NCBI GenBank assembly: GCA_963798745.1
Contig: CAWCUF010000003.1
Coordinates: 434,001-498,000, forward strand
DNA length: 64,000 nucleotides
Source of the DNA: Prado023 sp963798745
GTDB lineage: Bacteria > Actinomycetota > Actinomycetes > S36-B12 > CAIYMF01
Direction of reading: 5' to 3'
How positions within the stretch are numbered: position 1 is the stretch's first letter; every line of letters starts with the position of its first letter. Shown piece after piece: positions 17,301-25,403 of this stretch. The notes beneath the pieces are model-generated. The model worked only from the letters and a program-made list of their open reading frames with translations. It did no database searches and was not told the DNA's origin. The translations under genes and the position numbers were made by a program.

Positions 17301-18300
17301 GGAACGTTCGTTCGGCCGCGTCGGCGATACGGGCGCCGAGTCGTTGGGCCCACGCGCGGGATCCTGCGGCCTGCTCCAACCGGGCGCTGGCCCATGCGGC
17401 GATCAACTCGGCATCCTGCTGCCCAGGGTCCGCGGCCAATCGCCCGCCGTCGGCGTCAAGCGCGGTGTGGCCGGCCAGCTCATCGAACGGGGCCGAGTCG
17501 GTCGAGGCAGGGGGCGCATCTGCCTGCATCCGCGCCACGGTCGCGGAGGCGGCCGCATCGCCGATGGGCAGGACGGTGCCGGGCCGCGCGGTCATCAGCA
17601 CCCGCACCGGCTCAGGGAGCAGCGTGAGCCCGTCGGCGAGCATCAGTCGGGTGGCCGCTGAAGTCTCGTCGAGGGCATCGAGGATGATGAGCGTCCGGGG
17701 CAACGTGCCGGCCCGGTGCAGCGCTGCGAGCGGATCGGCGATGTCACAGCGCCAGGCGCGATCAACCGGCCGGCCAGCCTCGGCCCGGACCTGCACACCC
17801 ACGACCTTCCCGGAGACCTGCGTGGCAGTGACGGAGACGTCTCCGGTGACCTCGACGTGGATCGGGTTGCCGGCCCCGGATTCGAGCCGGGAGGCCTCGC
17901 GTGCCTCGCTGAATCCTGGGAGCAGCCGGGCCAGTTGGCCACTGACGTACTCGGTGACCCCCAGCGGATCCTCCAGCGTGGCGTAGCCGTGGCGGAAGAA
18001 CGCCCCGCAGACCGGCCAACCCTCGGCGGCGCCTGCCAGGCCGTACTGCACCGCCCCGACCGTCTTTCCGAACCCCGGTCCTGCCGCGAACAGCACGTGT
18101 CGTGGGCTGCCCTCGGAGCGCAGCACCGCCGCCCACTGGGCCATCAGCCACCGGCGCACCGGCCACTGGGCGACCGGTCCGGTGACCAGCCCGGCCAACT
18201 CCGGTCGGCACTCCAGCAGCACCTCTGCGAGCGCGGCCACGGGCGCGGATGAATCAGCAGGCGAGGCAGACTCGTCCCGCGGCGACCCAACCGGAGTCAC
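14371..18300 (-). CDS. STAND (NACHT/AAA-like) NTPase with WD40-like C-terminal propeller
   Basis: A 1309-residue protein with GTG start at 18300 overlapping the stop of the upstream partner gene (GTGA). Walker A is AGPGFGKT (73-80), Walker B LIILDALDE (204-212), and TARPG follows as sensor. Between the two Walker motifs, residues 149-172 form a beta-rich insert (VTGDVSVTATQV, then GKVVGVQV). After a helical linker, the region from about 600 carries repeated blade-like strands (GGRDGWVRAW, WHAGD, LVSGDSDGVVARS), as in WD40 sensors. There is no recognisable N-terminal effector domain, which suggests the effector acts in trans. Such proteins are known in signalling, antiphage defence and apoptosis-like pathways. 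Which role applies here is unknown. Confidence 0.8.
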   Translation of the reverse strand: MTPVGSPRDESASPADSSAPVAALAEVLLECRPELAGLVTGPVAQWPVRRWLMAQWAAVLRSEGSPRHVLFAAGPGFGKTVGAVQYGLAGAAEGWPVCGAFFRHGYATLEDPLGVTEYVSGQLARLLPGFSEAREASRLESGAGNPIHVEVTGDVSVTATQVSGKVVGVQVRAEAGRPVDRAWRCDIADPLAALHRAGTLPRTLIILDALDETSAATRLMLADGLTLLPEPVRVLMTARPGTVLPIGDAAASATVARMQADAPPASTDSAPFDELAGHTALDADGGRLAADPGQQDAELIAAWASARLEQAAGSRAWAQRLGARIADAAERTFLVAAYLTNEVLNRMPAEELPAADAVELPTGGLAGVYDSFLTRTFGADTTKWRTLGRPVLGLLSVARGAGLTPAMISVASKLELTDVTDTLADCAAFVMGEATSDAPSATAWRIWHRSFADHLHASAMYQVRPWDWQLRLGTALLPVAHEATAATILDGDHRHRYAARSAVNDLLDASSDPEGVTVEPARTALASLVDAGGLLEALVLLAGPILSATQVERLVTIGPSEVPWQAVAQGIREQAHILHAPAVLSDGFLLGQLSLYAARSHDAALAAAVERWSAAASMLLTRWSTAVSSGDVVAMHAAGISAMACVDLAGDALCLIGGRDGWVRAWSSSTGSSAGTWRVPDHSPVSCLTAVSQGDNKDVDNVPDSDGAAMLAGVGTPTGSHVLRWRPDGTVSVLWKADDGPIAAALAVDLGTEGGNGRARHQFLLLTSHPTQVHCRSLVTGESVGHPRSLPMPVLALAPLALQRDDGGAPRRAVIAGCISENGRALVWDPRTDQTLGDLLLGGPVGCLAQAPGSGALAIGQLDGTVRVGLLADREGVLGFQSLAQRNVGPTRKNSTESVMTLAWAGGAESGLLVGDTAGRIHRLDPATMARSGPWIAGHASSVAALLPASDSARGFLSAGYDGLVKSWHAGDVDPSQWPDQVLTLEAVAEADLPVTVVCAHASGELSRLRLETGEQVDRRPVHSSPVWALTWAGPGFGLVSGDSDGVVARSQFGKLGTGGVASWQSAALAQLGGGRVSGLSAAELHGRRVVLASTLFSELVLLGSTGPVGSYPPFGGLPLATRVVTSTAGPCLVIEREVSSAMQVMGGQRAGRHLQLIHPVPEVTESLDPIWRLGWDDPEMLCAWECVRASDPGSADPRPLLVAGLRDGAVLTFDLDRVVADPNRGVSDYQVHEAWPGRSPVAAIAAAMIEDRLVSAWTTDDGWLFVERSWQEPPHRLYVGSRILVVRFTPDGTILLGGIDGVTAVRLR

Positions 18301-19544
18301 GTCACCTCGATCCCGATCACTGATCCCGACTCGGCGACCCCCTCGGCAGTGACCGAGGTCGTGCCGCTCACGACCAGTCCGGCCCCCTTGGGCACCACGA
18401 TGCCGCGCACCTTGCCTGCAACGTCTCGTGCTGTCACGTCCGGTGCGTCGGCGCGGATGCTGCCGACCTCGTCATCGAGTTCCCTGCCGATGCGCTCGGC
18501 GGCCTCGACGGCCGGCGGAGGCTTCCTAGCCGCGGAGATGTCCCGGTCCGCCGGGCGGATCGGGTGGATCTCGGCCAGGCGGTCGACCTGTGCCTTCCAC
18601 TGGTCCGCGACGGACTGCGCCGCCGGGTCACGATCGACGTGAGCGAGGTCGGGACTGTAGATGGCCTTGATCGCTGCGAGCTTCATCTGCGGCGCGGCTC
18701 GCTCGACCTCGGCTTGCGTGGTGGCCTGGGCCAACTGCTGCAGGGCGGCCTTGCTCAAGTCTGTGATCTCCGGCAACTCGGTCCAGCGCGTGGGCTTGGG
18801 CCCTTCCACGCTGAACTCGATGAGCAGGTAGCTGAAGCCCGTCGCCGGCTGCCATGCCTGCTGCTCGTCGGACCACCTCAGCAGGCCGTGATCTCGAACT
18901 GCGAACCAGTCCAGGTCCTTCGCTGACTGCGCCGGCAGGTCTGTCACCAGGTAGTAGCCGGCACGAGGCGCATCAGCCGAGACAGACGTGCAGAAGGCCA
19001 GCACTCCGGCGACGTCCTCGTTGCCCAGCAGCTTGTCCACCCCGCTGGCGATCTTGGTGGCGACCGGTGCGGCCACTGTCAGCTGGGGGACCAGGGTCAG
19101 GGACGCGACGTCGTTGAGGAACGATGCGGCGTGGTCCAAGACCGAGGAGCGCGGCGCGGCGAGCAGCGCGACATTGACCTCCACGTCGCCACTGTTCAGC
19201 GGGAGGTCACCGCTGAGGGCCAAGTCCGCGACGTGGTAGACGGCGAACTCGGGCGCCTCTTCAGCGTTCGAGACTTGCGAGAAGCGTGTGTGGTCAAAGG
19301 TCCGCGCCACGGTGATCCGCTCGTCTCCGACGGGCCAGACGATCGCGCTCTGCATCACCGGATCCCGGTCTGAGAAGTGCTGGCGCGAGAACCGCAGCGA
19401 CATGTCGGTCAGCCGGACCTGCAGGTAGTGCGTGCCGGCCCCTGGCTCGATCACCGGGGCTGGAGGATGGGACTGGACCCAACCGTGCACGCACCGCTCC
19501 GATTCCCGCGTCCACAGCGCGCTGATCTTGGCCAGGAAGCCCAT
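18297..19544 (-). CDS. Partner protein of the STAND NTPase, unknown function (415 aa)
   Basis: The ATG at 19544 follows GGAGGGTGGCGGC. The N-terminal half is a beta-rich globular domain; a central helical part (about 250-360, KAALQQLAQATTQAEVERA) follows. The extreme C-terminus (388-415) has the short motif VSGTTSVTAEGVAESGSVIG that matches the insert of the adjacent NTPase. No enzymatic motif, signal peptide or membrane segment is seen. With a 4-base overlap and matching motif, it is most simply a co-regulated binding partner or effector of the NTPase. I do not recognise the family. Confidence 0.75.
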   Translation of the reverse strand: MGFLAKISALWTRESERCVHGWVQSHPPAPVIEPGAGTHYLQVRLTDMSLRFSRQHFSDRDPVMQSAIVWPVGDERITVARTFDHTRFSQVSNAEEAPEFAVYHVADLALSGDLPLNSGDVEVNVALLAAPRSSVLDHAASFLNDVASLTLVPQLTVAAPVATKIASGVDKLLGNEDVAGVLAFCTSVSADAPRAGYYLVTDLPAQSAKDLDWFAVRDHGLLRWSDEQQAWQPATGFSYLLIEFSVEGPKPTRWTELPEITDLSKAALQQLAQATTQAEVERAAPQMKLAAIKAIYSPDLAHVDRDPAAQSVADQWKAQVDRLAEIHPIRPADRDISAARKPPPAVEAAERIGRELDDEVGSIRADAPDVTARDVAGKVRGIVVPKGAGLVVSGTTSVTAEGVAESGSVIGIEVT

Positions 19545-19621
19545 GCCGCCACCCTCCTTGTGATCGCCGGCGCTGGGTGCCGCCCCCGGTCACGGCAGTG
19601 CACCAGCGCGGCGAGGGTTAG

Positions 19622-19638
19622 CCTGCCGGTCCGGCAGG
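19622..19638. repeat. Short perfect palindrome in the 19545-19789 gap
   Basis: cctgccgg-t-ccggcagg is perfectly self-complementary. It sits upstream of the partner gene (start 19544) in a 245-bp gap holding no convincing gene. It could be an operator for the STAND pair; there is no direct evidence for this. Confidence 0.4.
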
Positions 19639-19789
19639 GGCATGTCCAGCCCCCGACGAGTGGCTCGGTGTCACCCGAACTCGCACGCTTGGCCGGCAAT
19701 CTCTTCGTGTGCGTGCCAAGAGCCGGCGGCATCCGACTCCACACACCGAAGGACCCATCGCAGCCTGATCGGGGGCGAGGGGCAGGATG

Positions 19790-19990
19790 TCAGTCGCCGT
19801 CGCGAAGTAGCCCGTCCAGTTCCGTGACCACGTCGGGAGTGCGAATCGTCGCGACCTCCCACACAAGTTCGTCGTCAATCACGGCGGATCCGAAAAGCAC
19901 CAGCCGACGCACGTCGTTGCGCTCACAGGCCGCTGAGATGACCGCACGATCGAGAGCTCCAGAGCCGGCACCGGTACTGCGAGCGCACAC
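19790..19990 (-). pseudogene. Collapsed MNT-HEPN toxin-antitoxin remnant (66 aa)
   Basis: A GTG at 19990 opens a short frame. The first part (ISAACERNDVRRLVLFGSAV) reads as the start of a minimal nucleotidyltransferase (MNT antitoxin) up to the GS of its active site; the D-x-D that must follow is missing. The frame then continues as DDELVWEVATIRTPDVVTEL, which is the typical C-terminus of HEPN (HepT-like) toxins. The simplest reading is an internal deletion that joined an upstream MNT gene to the end of a downstream HEPN gene. It cannot encode either active protein. It lies between the STAND locus and the glucan locus. Confidence 0.6.
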
Positions 19991-20038
19991 TCCGCGCCGG
20001 ACCGCTGCCAGTGCCTGAGGACGCCCCCTCGGCTGGGC

Positions 20039-22129
20039 TCAGTCGCCCGCCGCTGCCTGCACCTGCAGCCACGCCAGCAGGTACGACTTGGTCAGGCCGT
20101 CATCGAGATCGTCGCCGGACAGTTCGCGCCCCGCCTCAAGGGCCGCCTCCGGGTCGGCCAGGGCCAGGTACATCACGAGGTAGTCGCCGAAGAGGGTCGT
20201 GAACCCGTCCGGCGCAGCCTCCGCCACATTCGTCCTGATCCGCTCCGGGTCCCCGGCGAGGTAGGAGGAGACCGGGCCCATCGGGAGCAGCTGGATCCCG
20301 AGCATCGCGGAGGGTTCGGCGCTGAACCATGTTGCCCAGTCCCGCTTTCCGCCCCAGTTCAGGGCGACGACCTGGTGCTGGAAGCCTTCAGGAAGCTCGG
20401 GTTCCACCCAGTACGATCGCGCGGTCGCCGCCTCGAGGCTCAGCATCCAGGTGGCCCGGTTCTGCATCGCCTCGTCGCCGGTGAGCCGGCCCCAGAGGGC
20501 GAGCCCGTTCCAGGCGTTGACGGCCTCGGAGCTCGACTCCTGGTTGTTGCCGTCCGCGAAGGGGCTCGTCCCCGACGCCCAGGAGTGGCCTGCATACGGA
20601 TCGAACACCCGCAGGGCCGGCATCCCCGGATGCTGCACCGGTGCCGCGATGTCCTCGACCACTGCTGAGAGCACAGGGGCCCACCGCTCGACGAGCTCGG
20701 GTTGGTCCTCGGCCATGAGCGCAGCGGCGTTCAGAAAGTAGCCGTAGTGGAAATGGTGGTCGTTGAACGACTCGGAGCCGAATGACGGTTCACGCCCCAC
20801 CACCCCACGGAAGCGGGGATCGTAGGAGAAGCACCGCATATCCCCGGACGTGCATTCCTGCGCGCTGAGCCAGGCATCGAGATCCTCGACGACCCGCGCC
20901 CGGATGGACTGTGCTGCAGTATGGTCCAACGCCTTGGCAAGTCGGTACAGGTGGGCGTCGCGCTGCGCGGCCTTGCCCCCGAAGTAGGTATCGGTGGGAG
21001 CAGCAGGGGCCTCCGCCAGCGCTGTCGCGTCAGCCGTCACCTGCTCCTCCAGCTCGGAGCGCGCCTGGCCACCCAGGGCGGCTACGTCCAGATCGCTGGC
21101 AGGATCCAGGGTGGGCACAGACGAGGTGAGGGTGTTGCCGACCTGCAGGTGCAGCGGGCCCCAGATGGACTCGACCTCCCCGACCTGGCTCTCGTCGGCC
21201 TCACCCTCCGAATCTACCGGTCGCTGGTGCGGCATCGTGGCGAACACGGTGGGACCACCGTTCGTCCGGTAGTGGATGCGCGTCCACACGGTGTCACCCT
21301 CGACTTCGTACTCGATCTCGATCCCCGCCAGGGGCACCGCGTGCCCGGCGAGGGCAGCAACCTGTTCCTCAGGTGCCGCGAACATCAGCACGGTCTCGCC
21401 CGCCCCCAGCGACAGCTCCGTCCCGGCCAGGACCGAGGACACGCTCGACCCCTTGTCGTCGACCACCGCCACGCCGTACGTGGCTCCCGCCTCCGCCAAC
21501 GCCAACCATCGCCCGCCGTCGCGGGCCGTCAACCCCGGCGGAAGTGTCAGGGTCTGGCGCGCCAGGGCCGTGTACGAGACGAATGGCCATCCCGCCGCGG
21601 TCTTCAGCTCACCGGTCGGTTGCCCGGAGCGGTGATAGGTGACCGTGACCGATACGGGATCCGCGGCGGTGGCGGTGAACTCATCAGCTGGCAGTTCGAG
21701 CCGCAGGTGCGGGACGAACGGCGCTGCGATGGTCGTGGCGTTGGTGGTCACCTCGGGCAGGCCGATCGTGATGGCGCTCCCCTCGGCGAGCAGCGCCAGC
21801 GGGACTGCGAAGACCGGTTGCGGCTGCTCACCGAACAGCATCCCCGAGTACCAGCGGTTCGTCGGAGGTGCGAGGTCCGGATCGACGCGCATGGGGCCGG
21901 GATCCCCGGAGACCTCCGGGAGGTCGGCCGCGGCGAGTGCCGCCCCGGGCTGGGCCGATCCACCCACTGGGGTCCACTCGCCAACCGGCGCTGACCCAGC
22001 GTCGGGCGACGCAGCGCCTCCGGCCGTCCCGCCCCCGGAGGGCGAGTCCCTGTCCACCACCATCAGCGTGACCACGACGGCGAGCACCAGCGCGACCGCT
22101 GCTCCGATGGCCAGGCGGCGGGTGGTCAC
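20039..22129 (-). CDS. Membrane-anchored GH81 endo-beta-1,3-glucanase (copy A)
   Basis: A 696-residue protein with one N-terminal hydrophobic segment (about 6-25) and no clear cleavage site, so probably anchored facing outward. A low-complexity linker precedes the GH81 domain, recognised by PPTNRWYSGMLFGEQPQPVF near the front. The catalytic site is the acid D457 in FNDHHFHYGYF and glutamates E531/E535 in DGNNQESSSEAVNAW. GH81 enzymes hydrolyse internal beta-1,3-glucosidic bonds by inversion. Its start overlaps the stop of the HlyD-like gene (ATGA), so it is the last gene of the operon that begins with the glycosyltransferase at 24563. Confidence 0.88.
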   Translation of the reverse strand: MTTRRLAIGAAVALVLAVVVTLMVVDRDSPSGGGTAGGAASPDAGSAPVGEWTPVGGSAQPGAALAAADLPEVSGDPGPMRVDPDLAPPTNRWYSGMLFGEQPQPVFAVPLALLAEGSAITIGLPEVTTNATTIAAPFVPHLRLELPADEFTATAADPVSVTVTYHRSGQPTGELKTAAGWPFVSYTALARQTLTLPPGLTARDGGRWLALAEAGATYGVAVVDDKGSSVSSVLAGTELSLGAGETVLMFAAPEEQVAALAGHAVPLAGIEIEYEVEGDTVWTRIHYRTNGGPTVFATMPHQRPVDSEGEADESQVGEVESIWGPLHLQVGNTLTSSVPTLDPASDLDVAALGGQARSELEEQVTADATALAEAPAAPTDTYFGGKAAQRDAHLYRLAKALDHTAAQSIRARVVEDLDAWLSAQECTSGDMRCFSYDPRFRGVVGREPSFGSESFNDHHFHYGYFLNAAALMAEDQPELVERWAPVLSAVVEDIAAPVQHPGMPALRVFDPYAGHSWASGTSPFADGNNQESSSEAVNAWNGLALWGRLTGDEAMQNRATWMLSLEAATARSYWVEPELPEGFQHQVVALNWGGKRDWATWFSAEPSAMLGIQLLPMGPVSSYLAGDPERIRTNVAEAAPDGFTTLFGDYLVMYLALADPEAALEAGRELSGDDLDDGLTKSYLLAWLQVQAAAGD

Positions 22130-22851
22130 GAGCGGCCACTGGGCGTCAGCAGGCCGCTCACCAGATCGCTCATGCTCGACACCAGGCCATGGTCGGGGAG
22201 CTCGATGGCCGTGGACACCGGGGTGCCCGCGCCGAACGGGGCCTCGTCGGAGAGGTCGGACGCCTCTGCTCGGACGGCCGTGTGGGCGATGTTGTCGCCA
22301 GCTGCGACGCTGACGTCGGTGATGCTCGCGGGGATGGTCGTGCCGTTCGGTAGCGTGACGGTCATCTCGTCCGCCTCGCGGATGAGGGCGTACTCGGCGG
22401 GTCGGAGTCGGAAGTCGGCCGTGACGTAGAGGGAGTCCGCAACCTCGACCGAGGCGATGACGCTGTTGGCCGGGACGAACGCGCCCTCCATGTACTCGAT
22501 CCTCTGCACGGTTCCCGCTGCGGTCGCGATGAACTCCAGCGTGTTCTTGTCGCGGATGCTGTAGGTCGAGTCCTCAGGACGGATCAGCCCGTTGTCCAGG
22601 TCCCGGCGGAGCCTGTTGCTCTTCAGGGCGAACAGCGGGTCACCGGGTCGGACCTCGTCGCCGGGACTTACGTACTGGTCGACCAGGACACCGGAGTAGT
22701 CGGTGCCGATGTCGTAGTCCTGCGCCGCAAGCTCTCCCTCAACGGCGTGGACGGTGCGCACCTCCGAATCCAGCCGCAGGCTGAGCACGGCCACGAGGGC
22801 GAGCACGGCGACGACGCCGAGCAAGAGCTTGATCCTTGTCTGCCAAGTCAT
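22126..22851 (-). CDS. HlyD/Alg44-like membrane protein of the glucan operon (copy A)
   Basis: A 241-residue protein with one transmembrane helix at 7-26 and an extracytoplasmic part. This contains split lipoyl/biotinyl-like hairpins (GTDYSGVLVDQYVSPGDEVRPGDPLFAL and AAGTVQRIEYMEGAFVPANSVI), the hallmark of periplasmic adaptor or membrane-fusion proteins. There is no PilZ domain, unlike Alg44. In exopolysaccharide systems such adaptors assist export next to the synthase. It overlaps by 4 bases with both the glycosyltransferase and the GH81 gene, so all three are translationally coupled. Confidence 0.75.
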   Translation of the reverse strand: MTWQTRIKLLLGVVAVLALVAVLSLRLDSEVRTVHAVEGELAAQDYDIGTDYSGVLVDQYVSPGDEVRPGDPLFALKSNRLRRDLDNGLIRPEDSTYSIRDKNTLEFIATAAGTVQRIEYMEGAFVPANSVIASVEVADSLYVTADFRLRPAEYALIREADEMTVTLPNGTTIPASITDVSVAAGDNIAHTAVRAEASDLSDEAPFGAGTPVSTAIELPDHGLVSSMSDLVSGLLTPSGRS

Positions 22852-24563
22852 GATGCAACTCCAACTGGTTGGGACACGTCGAGGTTCGGTGAATCAGGGG
22901 CCTCTGCGCCGCTGCCTGTCGGCGGCGCGACCTCTCGAGGCCGCCGAGCGCGCCGCTCGCGCCATGCGGCGCCCACGAACGTCGCGAACACCAGGGTGTT
23001 CAGCGCGTTCCAGATCAGGGACAGGGCCACTTCCTGCGTCATCAACACCTTCCACATCCCGACCACGGTCGTCAGGGCCAGGAACAGCAGGATGAGCAGC
23101 TGAGGCACGATGAACGCGTACGGCGAGTTCGCCTCACCCGACCCCGCCCGGCCCGTGGCATGCCATGTCGTGTCTCGCTTGCGCAGCGCATTCCACAAGG
23201 CTCGCAGGTAGATCGGGAACGATGCGGTGGCCATGATCAGTGCTTCCCACCGGAACGAGCCCATCGTGAACAGCGCGACGACGACCTGCATGATGTAGAA
23301 GCCGGCGTAGTACAGGGCCCACGTCGTCACCGGGACGTCGAGGTCCACGGGCGTCAGGTTGAGGAAGATGTGCAGCGGCGGGACGAGGAGGAGCAGCGCG
23401 GGCGCGACCCCGGTCAGGTAGAACGCGCTGCTGCCGAAGTACTGCACCCGCTGGTCGAGGGTCAGTCGGCGCTTCCTGCTCAGCGGGTTGTGGCGCAGCA
23501 GGATCTCGAAGCCCCCCTGCGCCCACCGCTGCTGCTGCTTCGTGTAGGCCTCGACGGTCTCCGGGGTGTCGCCGATGGCCAGCACCTGGGGCGTGTACAC
23601 CGACCGCCACCCGCGCTCGTGCAGCAGGATCGAGGTCCAGATGTCCTCGGACTTCGACCCCTGGTAGATCCCGCCCAGCTGCTCCACGGCCACGCGCCGG
23701 AACACCACGTTCGTGCCGACGCAGAAGGCTGCGTTGAACCGGTTCTTCCCGGGCTGGATGAGGGTGTAGAAGACTGACTGCATGAAGGCAGCCCCCCGCG
23801 AGACCACGGTGTCGAGATTGCCATACACCTGCGGCGACTGGACATACGCCACCTCGGGGTCGGCGAAGTGGGGCAGCAGCTCGTGCAGGAGCTCGGGCCG
23901 CGGCACGAAGTCGGCGTCGAGCAGGACGAAGAACTCGCCGTCGGTCCGCCCGAGCGCATGGTTGATGTTGCCCGCCTTCGCGTGCTCGTTCGAGTCGCGC
24001 CTCAGGTACTCCGCGCCGAGCTCCACGGCCAGGTCCCGGACCGCATCGGAACGCCCGTCATCCAGGACGATCGTCCGATGCAGGCCACGGATCGCGATGG
24101 CGGCCGTGACCGTGCGACGCACGACTTCCAGGTCCTCCCCGTAGGTCGTGATGAAGACGTCGACAGTCGTGAGTTCCTCATTCAGGTGCAGGGGCCAGCG
24201 ATGCGGCTCGTCCTGGATCCCGGCGTCCGCGATGCCTGCCGGGTCGAAGAACAGGCGCCGGGCCTGATGGAAGTGGAAGCCCCGCGGGTCGTAGCCACTG
24301 GACAGGATCGTCCACAGGGAGAGCATCGCCTGCGCGATGATCCACGTCTCGGCGGTGATGACCAGGGCGTAGGGCAGCAGGTCGCCGCGATGCTCGGGCC
24401 TCAGGAGGAATCCCGCGTACAGCAGCACGCCGAGACTCGCCAGGACGACGAGCAGGATCAGGGAGGGAGAGCTCGCCTTCGCAGGATCGCTGAGCGTCGG
24501 CGTCGAATCTCCACGGTCGTCGCTGTCCGAGCGCAGGACGCGCTCGAGTTCGGCACGATTCAT
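22848..24563 (-). CDS. Processive family 2 glycosyltransferase, BcsA/CrdS-like (copy A)
   Basis: A 571-residue membrane protein with ATG 24563 after GAAGGAA (the frame is open further upstream but lacks a start signal). Two N-terminal helices precede the GT-A domain with UDP-sugar motifs D168-D169-G (VLDDG), D216-A-D218 (LLDADF), E306-D307 (SKSEDIW, the TED-like base) and QQQRW (343-347), the signature of processive beta-glycan synthases. A cluster of C-terminal helices forms the export channel. There is no PilZ domain, as in curdlan synthase CrdS. With GH81 in the same operon, a beta-1,3-glucan product is the best guess; cellulose or mixed-linkage glucan remain possible. Confidence 0.85.
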   Translation of the reverse strand: MNRAELERVLRSDSDDRGDSTPTLSDPAKASSPSLILLVVLASLGVLLYAGFLLRPEHRGDLLPYALVITAETWIIAQAMLSLWTILSSGYDPRGFHFHQARRLFFDPAGIADAGIQDEPHRWPLHLNEELTTVDVFITTYGEDLEVVRRTVTAAIAIRGLHRTIVLDDGRSDAVRDLAVELGAEYLRRDSNEHAKAGNINHALGRTDGEFFVLLDADFVPRPELLHELLPHFADPEVAYVQSPQVYGNLDTVVSRGAAFMQSVFYTLIQPGKNRFNAAFCVGTNVVFRRVAVEQLGGIYQGSKSEDIWTSILLHERGWRSVYTPQVLAIGDTPETVEAYTKQQQRWAQGGFEILLRHNPLSRKRRLTLDQRVQYFGSSAFYLTGVAPALLLLVPPLHIFLNLTPVDLDVPVTTWALYYAGFYIMQVVVALFTMGSFRWEALIMATASFPIYLRALWNALRKRDTTWHATGRAGSGEANSPYAFIVPQLLILLFLALTTVVGMWKVLMTQEVALSLIWNALNTLVFATFVGAAWRERRARRPREVAPPTGSGAEAPDSPNLDVSQPVGVAS

Positions 24564-25403
24564 AGTGGTTCCTTCACAGCAGGCAACGATGAGGCGCGGG
24601 ACGAAGATCTCCAGCACAGGAGGAAGGCGCGACAGTTCCGGCGCCACCCTCCCCATACCCGGGGGACCTCTGCCCATACCAGCGGTGGATGTGGCGCACC
24701 TCACCGGCGCCCTGACGGGGCCAGCAGCCGAGGACACGTCAGGGAGCCCAGCGACCCCGCGGACCGCACTGGCCTGTCCTGCTCTGCCGCCGCGCTTGGC
24801 GCCGGCCGGCATGTTCGTGGTGTATGCGACCTACTGCGCCGGGAAGGCTGTCGACAGCAGTGCCGCGCCACTGACATCGATCTGCATCACCTGGCGGCTG
24901 CTCGCCTGGCTTACCGTCACCCAGCGTGACCCAGGGAGGAACGGTCGCCACTCGAGGTGAGTTGGCCGCGGAAGCTCTCGGAATGGACGTCCCGGTCAGC
25001 CAGACGGCCCAGGGGACGTTCCACACGTCCGCCGGCGCCCTTGGTTGGTTCCATGGGTCGGCCAAGGCGACCCGGTCGCCCCCTGCCGGGACGGAGTGCC
25101 CAGCGCCGACCAACTCGCGGAGGCGTGGTGCCGGTGGTGATCACCGGGTCCGCGTACAGCTCAGGGCGATGGGCGGGGGATGGGGGAGCCAGCCGTCTGC
25201 GGTGATCCGTGATCCGTGACGGGCGGGCTCAAGTTCACCCGTTCGGATGACGATCGCACCTGTGGCCGGGTCAGTTGGCCTGCCACCTCAAGTACGTGGA
25301 AAGCAAGGTGATGGGGATGATCGACCGCCTGCAGGCGGCTCGGACTGTGTGGATCGGTAGCCGTAGCCAGCCGCGCATCACGACTGTGCAGGGAGGGACA
25401 CCG
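24564..25403. other. Intergenic region between divergent glycosyltransferase A and GH16
   Basis: About 840 bp without a credible gene; the open frames here lack RBS and family-like sequence. It should contain the promoters for both divergent units. I see no repeat or recognisable operator. Confidence 0.5.

Noticed and set aside
14371..18300. Possible ABC or signal-transduction histidine kinase reading of the 1309-aa protein
   Set aside because: There is no LSGGQ signature and no H-box or HATPase motif; Walker A/B spacing and TARPG fit STAND NTPases.
24739..25113. Possible 124-aa gene upstream of glycosyltransferase A
   Set aside because: No RBS, no domain and no sensible hydrophobic pattern; left as intergenic.
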